Shown: piece after piece, positions 8,227-17,256 of the stretch
How positions within the stretch are numbered: position 1 is the stretch's first letter
Layout of the letters: every line of letters begins with the position of its first letter
Source: RUG626 sp964553775
Lineage (GTDB): Bacteria > Bacillota > Clostridia > Oscillospirales > Oscillospiraceae
NCBI GenBank assembly: GCA_964553775.1
Contig: CAZKLU010000003.1
Coordinates: 1-64,000, forward strand
Direction of reading: 5' to 3'
Length of the DNA: 64,000 nt
Made by a program: the position numbers and the translations under genes
The notes under the pieces: model-generated
Seen by the model: only the letters and a program-made list of their open reading frames with translations
Told to the model about the DNA's origin: nothing
The model's database searches: none

Positions 8227-9195
8227 ATGGCTAAATATATAGTAAAACGTATTGTATTGATGTTTGTCAGTATGTTTATCATAATGACAATGCTGTTTAT
8301 ACTGATTCGTCTGCTGCCTAACCCCGTAATCGCGGTTCAGGGCGGTATGCAGCAGGCACTTGAAGAAATGCGCGATGCTTGGGGGTACAATGAACCGCTT
8401 ATTGTACAGTATGGCGTATTTCTGAAGAAGGTTTTTACACAGTGGGATTGGGGCTTCTGCACAACAATAGGGACATTTCTAACTCCGGTTACATCGTATC
8501 TCGCGAGCAAACTCCCCGCGACGGTGTATATAAACGTTATATCAATAGTTTTTTCAATTCCGCTTGGAATACTGTTCGGTATTGTCGCGGCGGTTTTTAA
8601 GAACAAATGGCAGGATCAGATTATCAACGTATTTATAATGATATTCATCTCTGTACCATCCTTTGTATATGCGTTTTTGCTTCAATATATCGTCGGCTTC
8701 AAGCTCGGCTTGGCACCGCTCGTTATGAATAGCGGAAACGATTACTTCTCGTGGTCGATGTTCCATTCAGCTATCATGCCTATTTTGGCGATGTCATTCG
8801 GCACAATAGCGGGAGATATGAGACTTGTACGCGCAGAACTTACAGAGACACTCGGCAGCGAGTATATGCTGCTTGCGAGAACAAAAGGACTTACACGCAG
8901 ACAGGCGACTATGCGCCACGCACTCCGCAACTCAATGGTGCCGCTCCTGCCGACGTTCATGTCTGACGTTATATACGTTATCAGCGGTTCGCTCATAATT
9001 GAACAGATTTTCGCCGTACCCGGCATAGGCAAAACGTACCTGCTGTCAATCTCGAACCGCGACTACAGCGTGTTCATGGCAATCAGTATGTTTTATGTGG
9101 CGATAGGTCTTGCGGCGGGGCTGCTGTTTGATTTAAGCTATGGAATTATTGACCCGCGCATTCGCATGGGAGGAGGCAAGACAAATGAACTCTGA
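8227..9195 (+). CDS. oppB: oligopeptide ABC transporter permease (OppB-type)
   Basis: A membrane subunit of 322 residues forming half of the translocation channel. It has an N-terminal span (about residues 9-30) followed by a short extracytoplasmic segment and a five-helix BPD_transp_1 core. The EAA-type coupling motif is seen at about residues 200-230 (RAELTETLGSEYMLLARTKG), the contact site for the ATPases. The C-terminus ends in LSYGIIDPRIRMGGG, as usual for OppB/DppB. The start is preceded by GGAAAGG. Its last 11 bases overlap the next gene, so translation is coupled. Unlike its partner OppC, it has normal size. Confidence 0.93.
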   Translation: MAKYIVKRIVLMFVSMFIIMTMLFILIRLLPNPVIAVQGGMQQALEEMRDAWGYNEPLIVQYGVFLKKVFTQWDWGFCTTIGTFLTPVTSYLASKLPATVYINVISIVFSIPLGILFGIVAAVFKNKWQDQIINVFIMIFISVPSFVYAFLLQYIVGFKLGLAPLVMNSGNDYFSWSMFHSAIMPILAMSFGTIAGDMRLVRAELTETLGSEYMLLARTKGLTRRQATMRHALRNSMVPLLPTFMSDVIYVISGSLIIEQIFAVPGIGKTYLLSISNRDYSVFMAISMFYVAIGLAAGLLFDLSYGIIDPRIRMGGGKTNEL

Positions 9196-10666
9196 CATGG
9201 ATAACACAACCTATGAACCGATTCCAAAGGAAAAATTTCAATTTGTCCAGAAGGATGTTAAGCTGCACGACAAGGAGCTTGTTACAAAACCGATAGGGTA
9301 TTTTCAAGACGCTATGCGGAGGTTCGCGCATAACAAGGGTTCTGTTGTGTGTGCTATTATCCTCGCTATTTTGGTTGTCTATGCCATATTCGCGCCGATA
9401 CTCTCAAAATACGAACCGTCAGAAAAGGACGCTTACTACGCCTACGCTCTGCCGAAGCTCACTACAAAATTTGATTTAGGCTTCTGGAACGGCTGCTCAA
9501 CACAGGAGATGAACCAGCAGACTTACGATTACTACTCTAACATTCCGGGTGCAATCGCTAAGGTTATCGATGTCTATGAGCAGAACGTAGCGGGAAGAGA
9601 ACAGACCATTTACAAGGTGTCTCTCGATTCTTACAAAAAAGTCGGATATATCTATGTGCTTCTCTCTCCATCGGAGTATCAGGAGATTCTTGACTATGAG
9701 GAAAGCTCCGGTAATCAGCTCCTGTACCCTATGATAAATGAAAATGAAATCAAGAACCGTGCCTATCAAAACGACGCAAACGCCTGGTTTCTCACCAACC
9801 AAAAGGGCGTAGCTCAGCTTGACGATGACGGCAACGTTCAAAATATCTTTTTGACCGATGAATCAACTGAGGATGGCTACGCTTACTATCAGACGAAAGC
9901 TGACGGAACACAGATAAAAGTTCGCGTTCTTTATTACGACTGGTACGTCTACAAAAACGGTTATGAACCATGTTTCCCATTCGGAGCCGATGAATACGGT
10001 TACAGTATTTTCAGCCGTTTGGCAACAGGCGCGAGATTGTCGCTGACACTTTCAATCTCGGCGGCTCTTGTCAACCTCGTTCTCGGTATAATAATCGGAG
10101 CGTTGGAAGGCTACTACGGTGGAACATTCGACCTTGTACTTGAACGTATAAAAGATATTCTGTGGGAAATTCCGACCCTTGTATTTATGACACTCTTCCA
10201 GATGTATCTATCCAAAAAGCTCGGTTCACTATTTGCGATGTTCATGTGCTTCATCTTCTTTGGCTGGATAGGCACATCGTCAACTGTTCGCGCACAGTTC
10301 TACCGCTTCAAGGGTCAGGAGTACGTCATGGCGGCAAGAACACTCGGTGCGAAAGACAGCAGACTGATTTTCCGTCACATTCTTCCGAACGCCTCCGGAT
10401 TTATCATAACAGCGTCTGTTCTGACAATCCCGGGAATTATATTCTCGGAGGCTACTTACTCGTATCTCGGCATTGTCAATCTGCAATCCTCAACGCTCAC
10501 ATCAGTCGGAACAATGCTTGAGAATGGGCAGGCGGCACTTTCAACGTATCCTCACTGCGTATTCTTCCCTGCTATATTCCTCTCTATATTGCTTATATGC
10601 TTCAACATCTTTGGTAACGGACTGCGTGACGCATTTAACCCGTCACTGCGTGGAGCGGAGGAATAA
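9185..10666 (+). CDS. oppC: oligopeptide ABC transporter permease (OppC-type) with enlarged outer loop
   Basis: The second channel subunit, 493 residues. The ATG at 9185 follows GGGAGGAGG; an upstream in-frame ATG at 9140 lies deep in oppB and lacks a site. The cytoplasmic N-terminus carries the OppC_N region (residues about 36-75, first span 54-74). The conserved GADEYGYSIFSRLATGARLS segment, equivalent to GTDxLGRDxxSR..GAR, begins only at residue 267. About 150 extra residues (roughly 80-260, rich in Tyr, Asp and Gln) therefore lie outside the membrane between span 1 and the core. The EAA loop (FKGQEYVMAARTLGAKD) is intact. Family members are usually about 300 residues. The extra domain may touch the binding protein. 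Confidence 0.92.
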   Translation: MNSDMDNTTYEPIPKEKFQFVQKDVKLHDKELVTKPIGYFQDAMRRFAHNKGSVVCAIILAILVVYAIFAPILSKYEPSEKDAYYAYALPKLTTKFDLGFWNGCSTQEMNQQTYDYYSNIPGAIAKVIDVYEQNVAGREQTIYKVSLDSYKKVGYIYVLLSPSEYQEILDYEESSGNQLLYPMINENEIKNRAYQNDANAWFLTNQKGVAQLDDDGNVQNIFLTDESTEDGYAYYQTKADGTQIKVRVLYYDWYVYKNGYEPCFPFGADEYGYSIFSRLATGARLSLTLSISAALVNLVLGIIIGALEGYYGGTFDLVLERIKDILWEIPTLVFMTLFQMYLSKKLGSLFAMFMCFIFFGWIGTSSTVRAQFYRFKGQEYVMAARTLGAKDSRLIFRHILPNASGFIITASVLTIPGIIFSEATYSYLGIVNLQSSTLTSVGTMLENGQAALSTYPHCVFFPAIFLSILLICFNIFGNGLRDAFNPSLRGAEE

Positions 10667-10669
10667 GCA

Positions 10670-12286
10670 ATGAGTAAAGCATTACAGGTTAAAAATTTGC
10701 AGGTGTCATTCAAAACAAACAACGGAACCGTGAAAGCCGTCCGTGACATAAGCTTTGACTTGGAAAAGGGCGAAACACTCTGCATTGTGGGAGAATCAGG
10801 TTCCGGCAAGTCGGTCACGGCAAAGGCTATTCTGGGCATTCTTGCTGCCAACAGTATTGTTGAGGGCGGCGAGATTCTGTATAACGGCAGGGATCTGCTA
10901 AAGACATCGGAAAAGGACTTCAACAGAATACGCGGTAACGATATAACGATGATATTTCAGGATCCCATGTCCTCGCTCGACCCTATCATGCGTATAGGCA
11001 AACAGATGACTGAAGCAACCATTCTGAACGGCAAAACAAACCGCAAGAACGCAAAAAAGCGTTTTTCGCAGGGGCTAAAGCAGCTAAAAAAAGAACTTAT
11101 CGATGCGGGATGTCCTGAGCGTGAGGTTTTGAAGCAGCTCACGGCGTTTTCGAAGCTCGCGAAGGATGGCGGAAAACGCAAGAAGACCTACACGACTGCC
11201 CGTGAATATGCCGAGTCCGCTATCATCACGATAGAACGCACCGAGGTTGATTTATTCGGTGACAGTGATAAGCTCGTTCGCAAGGATTTTAATGAACTTA
11301 GAATAAAACTGGGAAAAGCAACTGACGAAGCGTTTTTGAAAAAGGACGATCCCACGCTTACGGATTTCGTTCAGCGTGTCGCGAAACTGGAGCAGGAATA
11401 TACAGCAAAGGACAAAACAACAGCTCAAAGCGTTTTGGCTGACGGCAAAAAATTTCTAAATATGACGCTTGAAAAAGAAATGCCAAATTTCTATGAGGAT
11501 GATGAGTTTCTTCCCGCTCTGCTGCAAAATGTTGAGAAAGTCTCCCCCGGTAAAGCGCAGAAACGGTTGAAAAACCTGGAAAACGAAGCGTTTGACATGG
11601 TGAACGAGGTCACAAAACAAATGGCGTATGATAAGGCAATACGCATCATGGAGGATGTTGGCATAAAAGAACCGGAAAAGCGGTTCAAACAGTACCCGTT
11701 CGAGTTCTCCGGTGGTATGCGTCAACGTATTGTTATCGCCATTGCTATTGCGGCAAATCCCGATATATTGATTTGTGACGAGCCGACAACAGCACTTGAC
11801 GTTACGATTCAGGCACAGATTTTGGAGCTTATCAACGACATTAAGCGCAAACGCAAATTAAGCGTAATTTTTATCACGCACGACCTTGGTGTTGTCGCAA
11901 ACATGGCGGATAAAGTAGCGGTAATGTATGCCGGTAAAATTGTCGAATACGGAACGGCTGACGATGTTTTCTATGAACCCGCTCATCCGTATACATGGGC
12001 TTTGCTTGCGTCAATGCCGGATCTTGACACAAAAGAAAAGTTAGAGGCAATCCCCGGTACGCCGCCCAACATGATATTCCCGCCAAAGGGTGACGCTTTT
12101 GCCGAACGCAACCAATACGCTATGCAAATAGACTTTGAGCGTCAGCCGCCGATGTTCAAGATTTCTGATACACACTGCGCGGCAACGTGGCTTCTGCACC
12201 CTGACGCTCCGAAAGTTGAACCGCCGAAAACCGTTACAGATCGTATTGCGAGGATGAAAGAACTGGAGGCATCAGCAGATGCGTAA
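10670..12286 (+). CDS. oppD: oligopeptide ABC transporter ATPase (OppD-type) with large insertion
   Basis: An ATPase subunit of 538 residues against about 330 for the family. Walker A is GESGSGKS (41-48), the Q-loop MIFQDPMSSLDP is at about 94-105, signature FSGGMRQR at 346-353, Walker B ILICDEPTTALD at 366-377, and the H-loop is IFITHD. The oligopeptide-specific C-terminal region is present (HPYTWALL, IPGTPPN) but lacks the usual iron-sulphur-type cysteine cluster. About 190 residues of charged, probably helical sequence (about 120-315) are inserted between Q-loop and signature, that is, in the helical subdomain facing the permease. Gene spacing to oppC is 3 bases, and it overlaps oppF by 8 bases. 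Confidence 0.92.
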   Translation: MSKALQVKNLQVSFKTNNGTVKAVRDISFDLEKGETLCIVGESGSGKSVTAKAILGILAANSIVEGGEILYNGRDLLKTSEKDFNRIRGNDITMIFQDPMSSLDPIMRIGKQMTEATILNGKTNRKNAKKRFSQGLKQLKKELIDAGCPEREVLKQLTAFSKLAKDGGKRKKTYTTAREYAESAIITIERTEVDLFGDSDKLVRKDFNELRIKLGKATDEAFLKKDDPTLTDFVQRVAKLEQEYTAKDKTTAQSVLADGKKFLNMTLEKEMPNFYEDDEFLPALLQNVEKVSPGKAQKRLKNLENEAFDMVNEVTKQMAYDKAIRIMEDVGIKEPEKRFKQYPFEFSGGMRQRIVIAIAIAANPDILICDEPTTALDVTIQAQILELINDIKRKRKLSVIFITHDLGVVANMADKVAVMYAGKIVEYGTADDVFYEPAHPYTWALLASMPDLDTKEKLEAIPGTPPNMIFPPKGDAFAERNQYAMQIDFERQPPMFKISDTHCAATWLLHPDAPKVEPPKTVTDRIARMKELEASADA

Positions 12287-13400
12287 TCAAACAACTACAC
12301 CGAAAAAAGAGTCGGAGAGCGAAATAGTGCTTGATGTCCGTCACCTGAAACAGTATTTTGGAAAGAACGATTTCAAGGCTGTTGATGATGTAAGCTTCTT
12401 CATCAAAAAAGGAGAAGTGTTCGGGCTTGTGGGAGAGTCCGGCTGTGGAAAGACAACTACAGGACGCTCAATCATAAGGCTATACAACATCACCTCCGGC
12501 GATGTGTACTTTAAGGGCAGGCGCATAGCCGCAGGCACACGTTCATACACAGACGCGATTGAGGCTGAAAAGAAAGCGTCAGCCGCTCGAATGTCAGAGC
12601 TGAAAAAGCGCGGTGACAAAGACGGCGCGAACCGCGAAAAAGCACACCTTGACTCTTTTATTAAAGAGCAGAAAGCCGCTATTGCCTCGGCAAAAAACGA
12701 CCAGAAAAAAGCGGATAAGGAGAAGCTCTCCACAAAAATGCAGATGATTTTCCAAGATCCTATAGCATCGTTGAATCCGCGAATGACAGTAAGAGAAATT
12801 ATTGCTGAAGGTCTGCGTATTCAGGGAATCAGGGACGAGAAGTATATTGACGAAAAGGTGTACCAAATGCTGGAGACTGTTGGTCTTGTGCGGGAACACG
12901 CCGAGCGGTATCCTCACGAATTTTCCGGCGGTCAGCGTCAAAGGATTGGTATAGCCCGTGCGATTATCATGAATCCAGACCTCATCATTGCCGATGAGCC
13001 GATAAGTGCTCTGGATGTTTCGATTCAGGCACAGGTTATAAATCTTCTGAACGATCTCCGTGACCAAATGGGACTTACTATCATGTTTATCGCGCACGAT
13101 CTGTCTGTGGTAAAATACTTCTCGGATCGTATAGCGGTTATGTACTTTGGAAAGATTGTGGAACTTGCGGATTCCGATGAGCTGTTTGAGCATCCGTTTC
13201 ACCCATATACAAGATCGCTGCTGTCAGCGATTCCTTTGCCGGATCCGCACTATGAAAAGCGGCGCAAGCGTATTGTATACGAACCGGCATTCGACCACGA
13301 CTATTCAAAGGAGGGACCTGAAATCAGGGAGGTTTCTCCCGGTCACTTTGTAAGCTGCAACACGGATGAATTTGAAAAATACAAAGGGGAGCTTGAATGA
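12279..13400 (+). CDS. oppF: oligopeptide ABC transporter ATPase (OppF-type) with coiled-coil insertion
   Basis: The second ATPase, 373 residues. Walker A is GESGCGKT (52-59), the Q-loop MIFQDPIASLNPRM (156-169), signature FSGGQRQRIGIARA, Walker B LIIADEPISALDVS, H-loop IAHD. OppF C-terminal features are present (HPYTRSLLSAIP, then GHFVSCN). Between Walker A and the Q-loop there is an extra stretch of about 60 residues (about 85-150), very rich in Lys, Glu and Ala, with strong coiled-coil character. The insertion is at a different site from that in OppD. The ATG lies inside the end of oppD, so the two are coupled. Confidence 0.93.
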   Translation: MRNQTTTPKKESESEIVLDVRHLKQYFGKNDFKAVDDVSFFIKKGEVFGLVGESGCGKTTTGRSIIRLYNITSGDVYFKGRRIAAGTRSYTDAIEAEKKASAARMSELKKRGDKDGANREKAHLDSFIKEQKAAIASAKNDQKKADKEKLSTKMQMIFQDPIASLNPRMTVREIIAEGLRIQGIRDEKYIDEKVYQMLETVGLVREHAERYPHEFSGGQRQRIGIARAIIMNPDLIIADEPISALDVSIQAQVINLLNDLRDQMGLTIMFIAHDLSVVKYFSDRIAVMYFGKIVELADSDELFEHPFHPYTRSLLSAIPLPDPHYEKRRKRIVYEPAFDHDYSKEGPEIREVSPGHFVSCNTDEFEKYKGELE

Positions 13401-13795
13401 AAACGGAGCTGTGGCGGAAACTCAGAGAGTGGCTTGTGTGTTTTGCTGTGGCGTTGGCAATTTGCGCGATCGTTATATTGTACGAACATGAGACAATGGA
13501 GTGGAGCGTTGCGCGAATGGTGTGCGATGGATGCTTTGTATCAGGCGTGATATTAGCGGGATTCGGAGTGCTGGTTTGGGTGGCGAGTTTCGGCGGATTC
13601 AACGCTATAGGATATGGAGTCTATCTGCTGACACGCATATTTTCTCCCTCACGGGCAAGGTTTGAGGAGCGGATGTCGTATCTTGAATACTGCCAGTCGC
13701 GTGAAAAGAAAGACAAGATGCCAATATGTATTCTTGTAACCGGCGTTGTTTTTCTTGCTGTCTCCGCAATATGGCTGTTAATATATAACCTGTAA
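13397..13795 (+). CDS. small integral membrane protein (DUF3899-like)
   Basis: 132 residues with three likely membrane spans (about residues 13-28, 48-67 and 108-129) and a positively charged loop (about 78-104) between the second and third. It resembles DUF3899 proteins, whose role is unknown. The ATG overlaps the oppF stop (ATGA), so it is translated with the importer. It may serve as an accessory factor for the Opp system, but this rests only on gene order. A strong terminator follows directly. Confidence 0.7.
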   Translation: MKTELWRKLREWLVCFAVALAICAIVILYEHETMEWSVARMVCDGCFVSGVILAGFGVLVWVASFGGFNAIGYGVYLLTRIFSPSRARFEERMSYLEYCQSREKKDKMPICILVTGVVFLAVSAIWLLIYNL

Positions 13796-13800
13796 ACAGA

Positions 13801-13839
13801 CGGCGCACTGCATTTTTGCGGTGCGCCTTTGGCTTTTTT
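13801..13839 (+). terminator. intrinsic terminator of the opp operon
   Basis: Stem GGCGCAC / GTGCGCC with a loop of about 12 bases, then TTTGGCTTTTTT. It lies 6 bases after the stop of the DUF3899-like gene. Confidence 0.88.
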
Positions 13840-14258
13840 ATACCGAAATCAGCGCAAACATTTTGCTTTTCGGACTGTTTTGTTTTCCGCATAGTATCCT
13901 TTCTCCTTTTCAGATTTTATGGTATAACACCGAACTTATAATCTGCCATTAAAACATCCCACACCTCTTTCCACCTGCAAATACGGATACATGATTATTT
14001 ATCGATAACTTACCTATAAAATACATATACTCGCAGTATAGCTGCTTTATTAACTGAACCCTTGCGGAAATCAATTTTCGATTTACTTCACTTCACGCAC
14101 TCCAGCCTGCACTATGTTTGATTGCAGATTTATACATATCAATCGGCTTGAAGGCAGGTTCTAAATCCTTCACGCTGACAGGCAGCAGACCGGCTCCACA
14201 CCCTCGCTGAAAAATAGCCGCATTGAAAATTAAAAGTGATTTCCATAAAAAATAAGTC
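13840..14258. other. gene-free spacer
   Basis: An AT-rich spacer between the opp terminator and the phoH promoter. It holds one copy of the dispersed motif CGGAAATCAATTTTCG (14065-14080). No credible reading frame or known RNA was seen. Confidence 0.5.
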
Positions 14259-14287
14259 TTGCACATTTTCCGCCACTATGCTACAAT
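14259..14287 (+). promoter_or_regulatory. sigma-A-type promoter of the phoH operon
   Basis: TTGCAC, 17-base spacer, TACAAT. The expected start is near 14294, 32 bases before the phoH ATG, which rules out the longer frame beginning at 14236. Confidence 0.75.
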
Positions 14288-14325
14288 ATAAGAAGCAGAT
14301 TCCACAGCAGAAAGGAACAACCAAT

Positions 14326-15318
14326 ATGACAGAGCAGACTATGAATATAGACAGAGTGGAACACATCATCAATGTGTTTGGTTCCTTTGATGAGAATATT
14401 CGGCTTATTGAGTCGGAAATGAACGTGCGTATTGCCGACAGGGATTCGGAACTTAAAATCTCCGGCGAAGCCGAGGATGTAATGCTCGCTAAAAGCGCGA
14501 TTGAGGGGCTTTTATCTCTTGCCGCGAAGGGAGAAGCAATAGACGCACAGAATGTTCGCTATATCATCGGTCTTGTGCGCTCCGGTGAGAGCGACAAAAT
14601 CGGTGAGCTGTCACGCGATGTTATCTGTGTCACCTCTAAGGGCAAGCCGATAAAAGCTAAAACGCTCGGTCAGAAACGATACGTTGACGCGATTATGAAA
14701 AATACAGTCACGCTCGGAATTGGTCCCGCAGGTACAGGAAAGACGTATCTTGCCGTTGCCGCCGCCGTTGCCGCATTCAGAGCGAAAGAGGTCAACCGCA
14801 TCATACTCACAAGACCGGCTGTTGAGGCGGGTGAGCGTCTTGGATTTTTGCCTGGGGATCTTCAGAGCAAGGTTGACCCGTATTTAAGACCGCTCTATGA
14901 CGCACTCTTTGAAATGCTCGGTGCGGAGACTTACGCAAAATTCCTTGAACGCGGCGAAATTGAGGTTGCCCCGCTCGCGTATATGAGAGGCAGAACACTC
15001 GATGACAGCTTTATCATTCTTGATGAGGCTCAGAATACAAGCCGTGAGCAGATGAAAATGTTCCTCACACGTCTCGGCTTCGGCTCCAAAGCCGTTATTA
15101 CCGGTGACGCAACACAGATAGATCTTCCGCCGGACAAGGTGAGCGGTCTCAACGAGGCGGTCAAGGTTCTTGACGGCATTGAGGATATAGCAATCTGCCA
15201 TCTCACGGGAGCGGACGTTGTGCGCCATGTGCTTGTCCAGCGCATAGTGGAGGCTTATGGCAAATACGAACATTCAAAGCAGCAGTCAAATACCGTACAG
15301 AAACGGCGTTACAAATGA
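14326..15318 (+). CDS. phoH: PhoH-family ATPase
   Basis: A cytoplasmic P-loop ATPase of 330 residues, placed by family and neighbourhood in RNA metabolism and ribosome maturation. The N-terminal third resembles a KH-like region (FGSFDENIRLIE... SGEAEDVMLAKSAIEGL). The ATPase core has Walker A GPAGTGKTYLA (about residues 132-142) and Walker B FIILDEAQN (about 228-236), followed by the GDATQIDLP motif typical of PhoH. The start at 14326 has AAAGGA upstream and lies just after the promoter. It is the first gene of a run leading to ybeY, the usual phoH partner. Confidence 0.93.
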   Translation: MTEQTMNIDRVEHIINVFGSFDENIRLIESEMNVRIADRDSELKISGEAEDVMLAKSAIEGLLSLAAKGEAIDAQNVRYIIGLVRSGESDKIGELSRDVICVTSKGKPIKAKTLGQKRYVDAIMKNTVTLGIGPAGTGKTYLAVAAAVAAFRAKEVNRIILTRPAVEAGERLGFLPGDLQSKVDPYLRPLYDALFEMLGAETYAKFLERGEIEVAPLAYMRGRTLDDSFIILDEAQNTSREQMKMFLTRLGFGSKAVITGDATQIDLPPDKVSGLNEAVKVLDGIEDIAICHLTGADVVRHVLVQRIVEAYGKYEHSKQQSNTVQKRRYK

Positions 15319-15331
15319 GGGAGGGATACCA

Positions 15332-15763
15332 ATGGAAAAAACTGAAATTTCCTGCGGCGCGGTAGTTTATACGCGGGTGCGGGGTAAACTGAATTTTGTG
15401 ATTATAAAATCACTTGCGGGAGATGTCGGGTTCCCAAAAGGACACGTTGAGGGTGAAGAAACAGAGGAACAGACCGCTTTGAGGGAAATATACGAAGAAG
15501 TTGGTTTGCGCGTAAATATTGTACCTGGTTTTCGGGTAATCGACCAGTACCCGCTCCCGCTCAACCCCGAAACGATAAAACGTGTGGTCTATTTTGTCGC
15601 TGAATACAGCGACCAGAATTTAGTCTGCCAACGTGAGGAGCTTTCCTCAGTTACGCTCATGCCGTACAACAAAGCCATGAAAGCACTGACATTCGACAGC
15701 GGCAGAAATGTTTTGGAAGCTGCAATGCAATTTATTGCGGAAAAGGAGAAAGAGAATATATGA
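15332..15763 (+). CDS. Nudix hydrolase
   Basis: A 143-residue pyrophosphohydrolase. The Nudix box is complete: GHVEGEE...ALREIYEEVG at about residues 38-60, with the REIYEE metal-binding core. It starts SCGAVVYTR and has a compact single-domain fold like bis(5'-nucleosyl)-tetraphosphatases, which would fit Ap4A-type substrates, but the sequence does not settle this. The start is set by GAGGGAGGG before the ATG, 13 bases after phoH. The stop overlaps the next ATG (ATGA). Confidence 0.88.
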   Translation: MEKTEISCGAVVYTRVRGKLNFVIIKSLAGDVGFPKGHVEGEETEEQTALREIYEEVGLRVNIVPGFRVIDQYPLPLNPETIKRVVYFVAEYSDQNLVCQREELSSVTLMPYNKAMKALTFDSGRNVLEAAMQFIAEKEKENI

Positions 15764-17256
15764 CAATACCGGAAGCGGTTGAAAAACTTAACGAATTGGA
15801 ACTCGCGGAGTTTGCCTACGGTCACGCTATGGGGCTTTTGAGCGTTGACGCGGAAACCGTAGCTCCAAAAGATTCGCGTATACCGAGAGGCAAGACGCTT
15901 GCATATCTTACAAACGAATCGAGAAAAATCTCAGTCGGAGAGGACGCGCTAAGACTCGTGGATTTTCTGCGCGAACACCGCGATGAACTTGACGCGAATA
16001 CAAAAAGGCGTCTGGAGCTGCGGGAAAAAGACCTCAAGCTGCTTCTGAAGGTACCAGCCGAGGAGCTTGCCGATTACGCAACGCTCGAAAACGACTCTTC
16101 CGCCGCGTGGCATGACGCGAAGGAAAAGTCCGACTACTCTATATTCATGCCGTACCTTGAGAAACTGATAAACACGACGAAACGCTTTGCTTCTTTGGTT
16201 GAACCCGATATGCCTGTCTACGACTGGTGCCTTGACAAATACGAGGAGGGGCTTACGCAGAAGACATGCGACGAAGTTTTCTCGGTACTGCGTCAAAGAA
16301 TAGTGCCGCTCGTTGATAAGGCACGTTCAAATCAGTTTGAGAGCGCGATAACAAGTGTTCACATTGACAAGGAAACACAACGCAAATTAGCGTACAGAAT
16401 CATGGACATCATGGGTATAAACCGCAACCGCTGCTCTCTTGGAGAGACAGAGCACCCATTCACCGGAGATTTTTCAAAATACGATGTGCGTATCACTACA
16501 AACTTCAAAGAGGACAACTTTATATCGTCACTCTATTCGGTAACGCACGAGGGCGGTCACGCTCTGTATGAGCTTCACATCGCGGATGAGCTGATGTACA
16601 CAAGTCTGGGAACCGGCGCGTCAATGGCGGTGCATGAGAGCCAGTCAAGGTTCTTTGAGAATATAATCGGACGTTCACGCGAGTGGTGCGAATTTCTGTT
16701 CCCTGAGCTTGTAAAACTACAGCCGGAGCTTGGCAAATTCACGTCACACGACTTCTTTAGAGCGGTGAACCGCGTGGAACCATCGCTTATACGCACAGAA
16801 GCCGATGAGGTGACATACGCACTTCACATCATGGTTCGCTATGAACTTGAAAAAGCTATGATGAGCGGTGACATCCCTGTTAAGGAACTCCCCGATATGT
16901 GGAACGCGCTGTATAAAGAATATCTCGGCATCTCCTCCGACAACGACCGCAACGGTATATTGCAGGACAGTCACTGGTCGAACGGCGCGATAGGCTACTT
17001 CCCGACTTACGCTCTCGGCAGCGCGTATGGCGCGCAGTTCCTCAATAAGATGCGTGAGAGTGTTGATGTATCGAAATGCGAGCGCGAGGGTAACTTGAAG
17101 CCTATACGCGATTGGCTGAATGATAGAATCTGGAAATACGGTTCAGCGGAAAAGCCGCAGGTTATCATGGAACGCACATTTGGCGGCAAATTTGACCCCG
17201 TATACTTCGCTGATTATCTTGAAAATAAGGTTGCGGAGGTGTACGGTGACGCATGA
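15760..17256 (+). CDS. carboxypeptidase M32 (Taq family)
   Basis: A cytosolic zinc metallocarboxypeptidase of 498 residues, the normal length for family M32. The zinc-binding motif HEGGH lies at about residues 262-266 (THEGGHALYE). Family signatures also visible are the segment with HESQSRFFEN downstream and the motif IRTEADEVTYALHI, which supplies further ligand and structural residues. It removes C-terminal residues from peptides. It starts inside the Nudix stop codon, and its last codons overlap ybeY by 11 bases, so three genes are tightly coupled. A peptidase in a phoH-ybeY cluster is not the usual order. Confidence 0.92.
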   Translation: MTIPEAVEKLNELELAEFAYGHAMGLLSVDAETVAPKDSRIPRGKTLAYLTNESRKISVGEDALRLVDFLREHRDELDANTKRRLELREKDLKLLLKVPAEELADYATLENDSSAAWHDAKEKSDYSIFMPYLEKLINTTKRFASLVEPDMPVYDWCLDKYEEGLTQKTCDEVFSVLRQRIVPLVDKARSNQFESAITSVHIDKETQRKLAYRIMDIMGINRNRCSLGETEHPFTGDFSKYDVRITTNFKEDNFISSLYSVTHEGGHALYELHIADELMYTSLGTGASMAVHESQSRFFENIIGRSREWCEFLFPELVKLQPELGKFTSHDFFRAVNRVEPSLIRTEADEVTYALHIMVRYELEKAMMSGDIPVKELPDMWNALYKEYLGISSDNDRNGILQDSHWSNGAIGYFPTYALGSAYGAQFLNKMRESVDVSKCEREGNLKPIRDWLNDRIWKYGSAEKPQVIMERTFGGKFDPVYFADYLENKVAEVYGDA

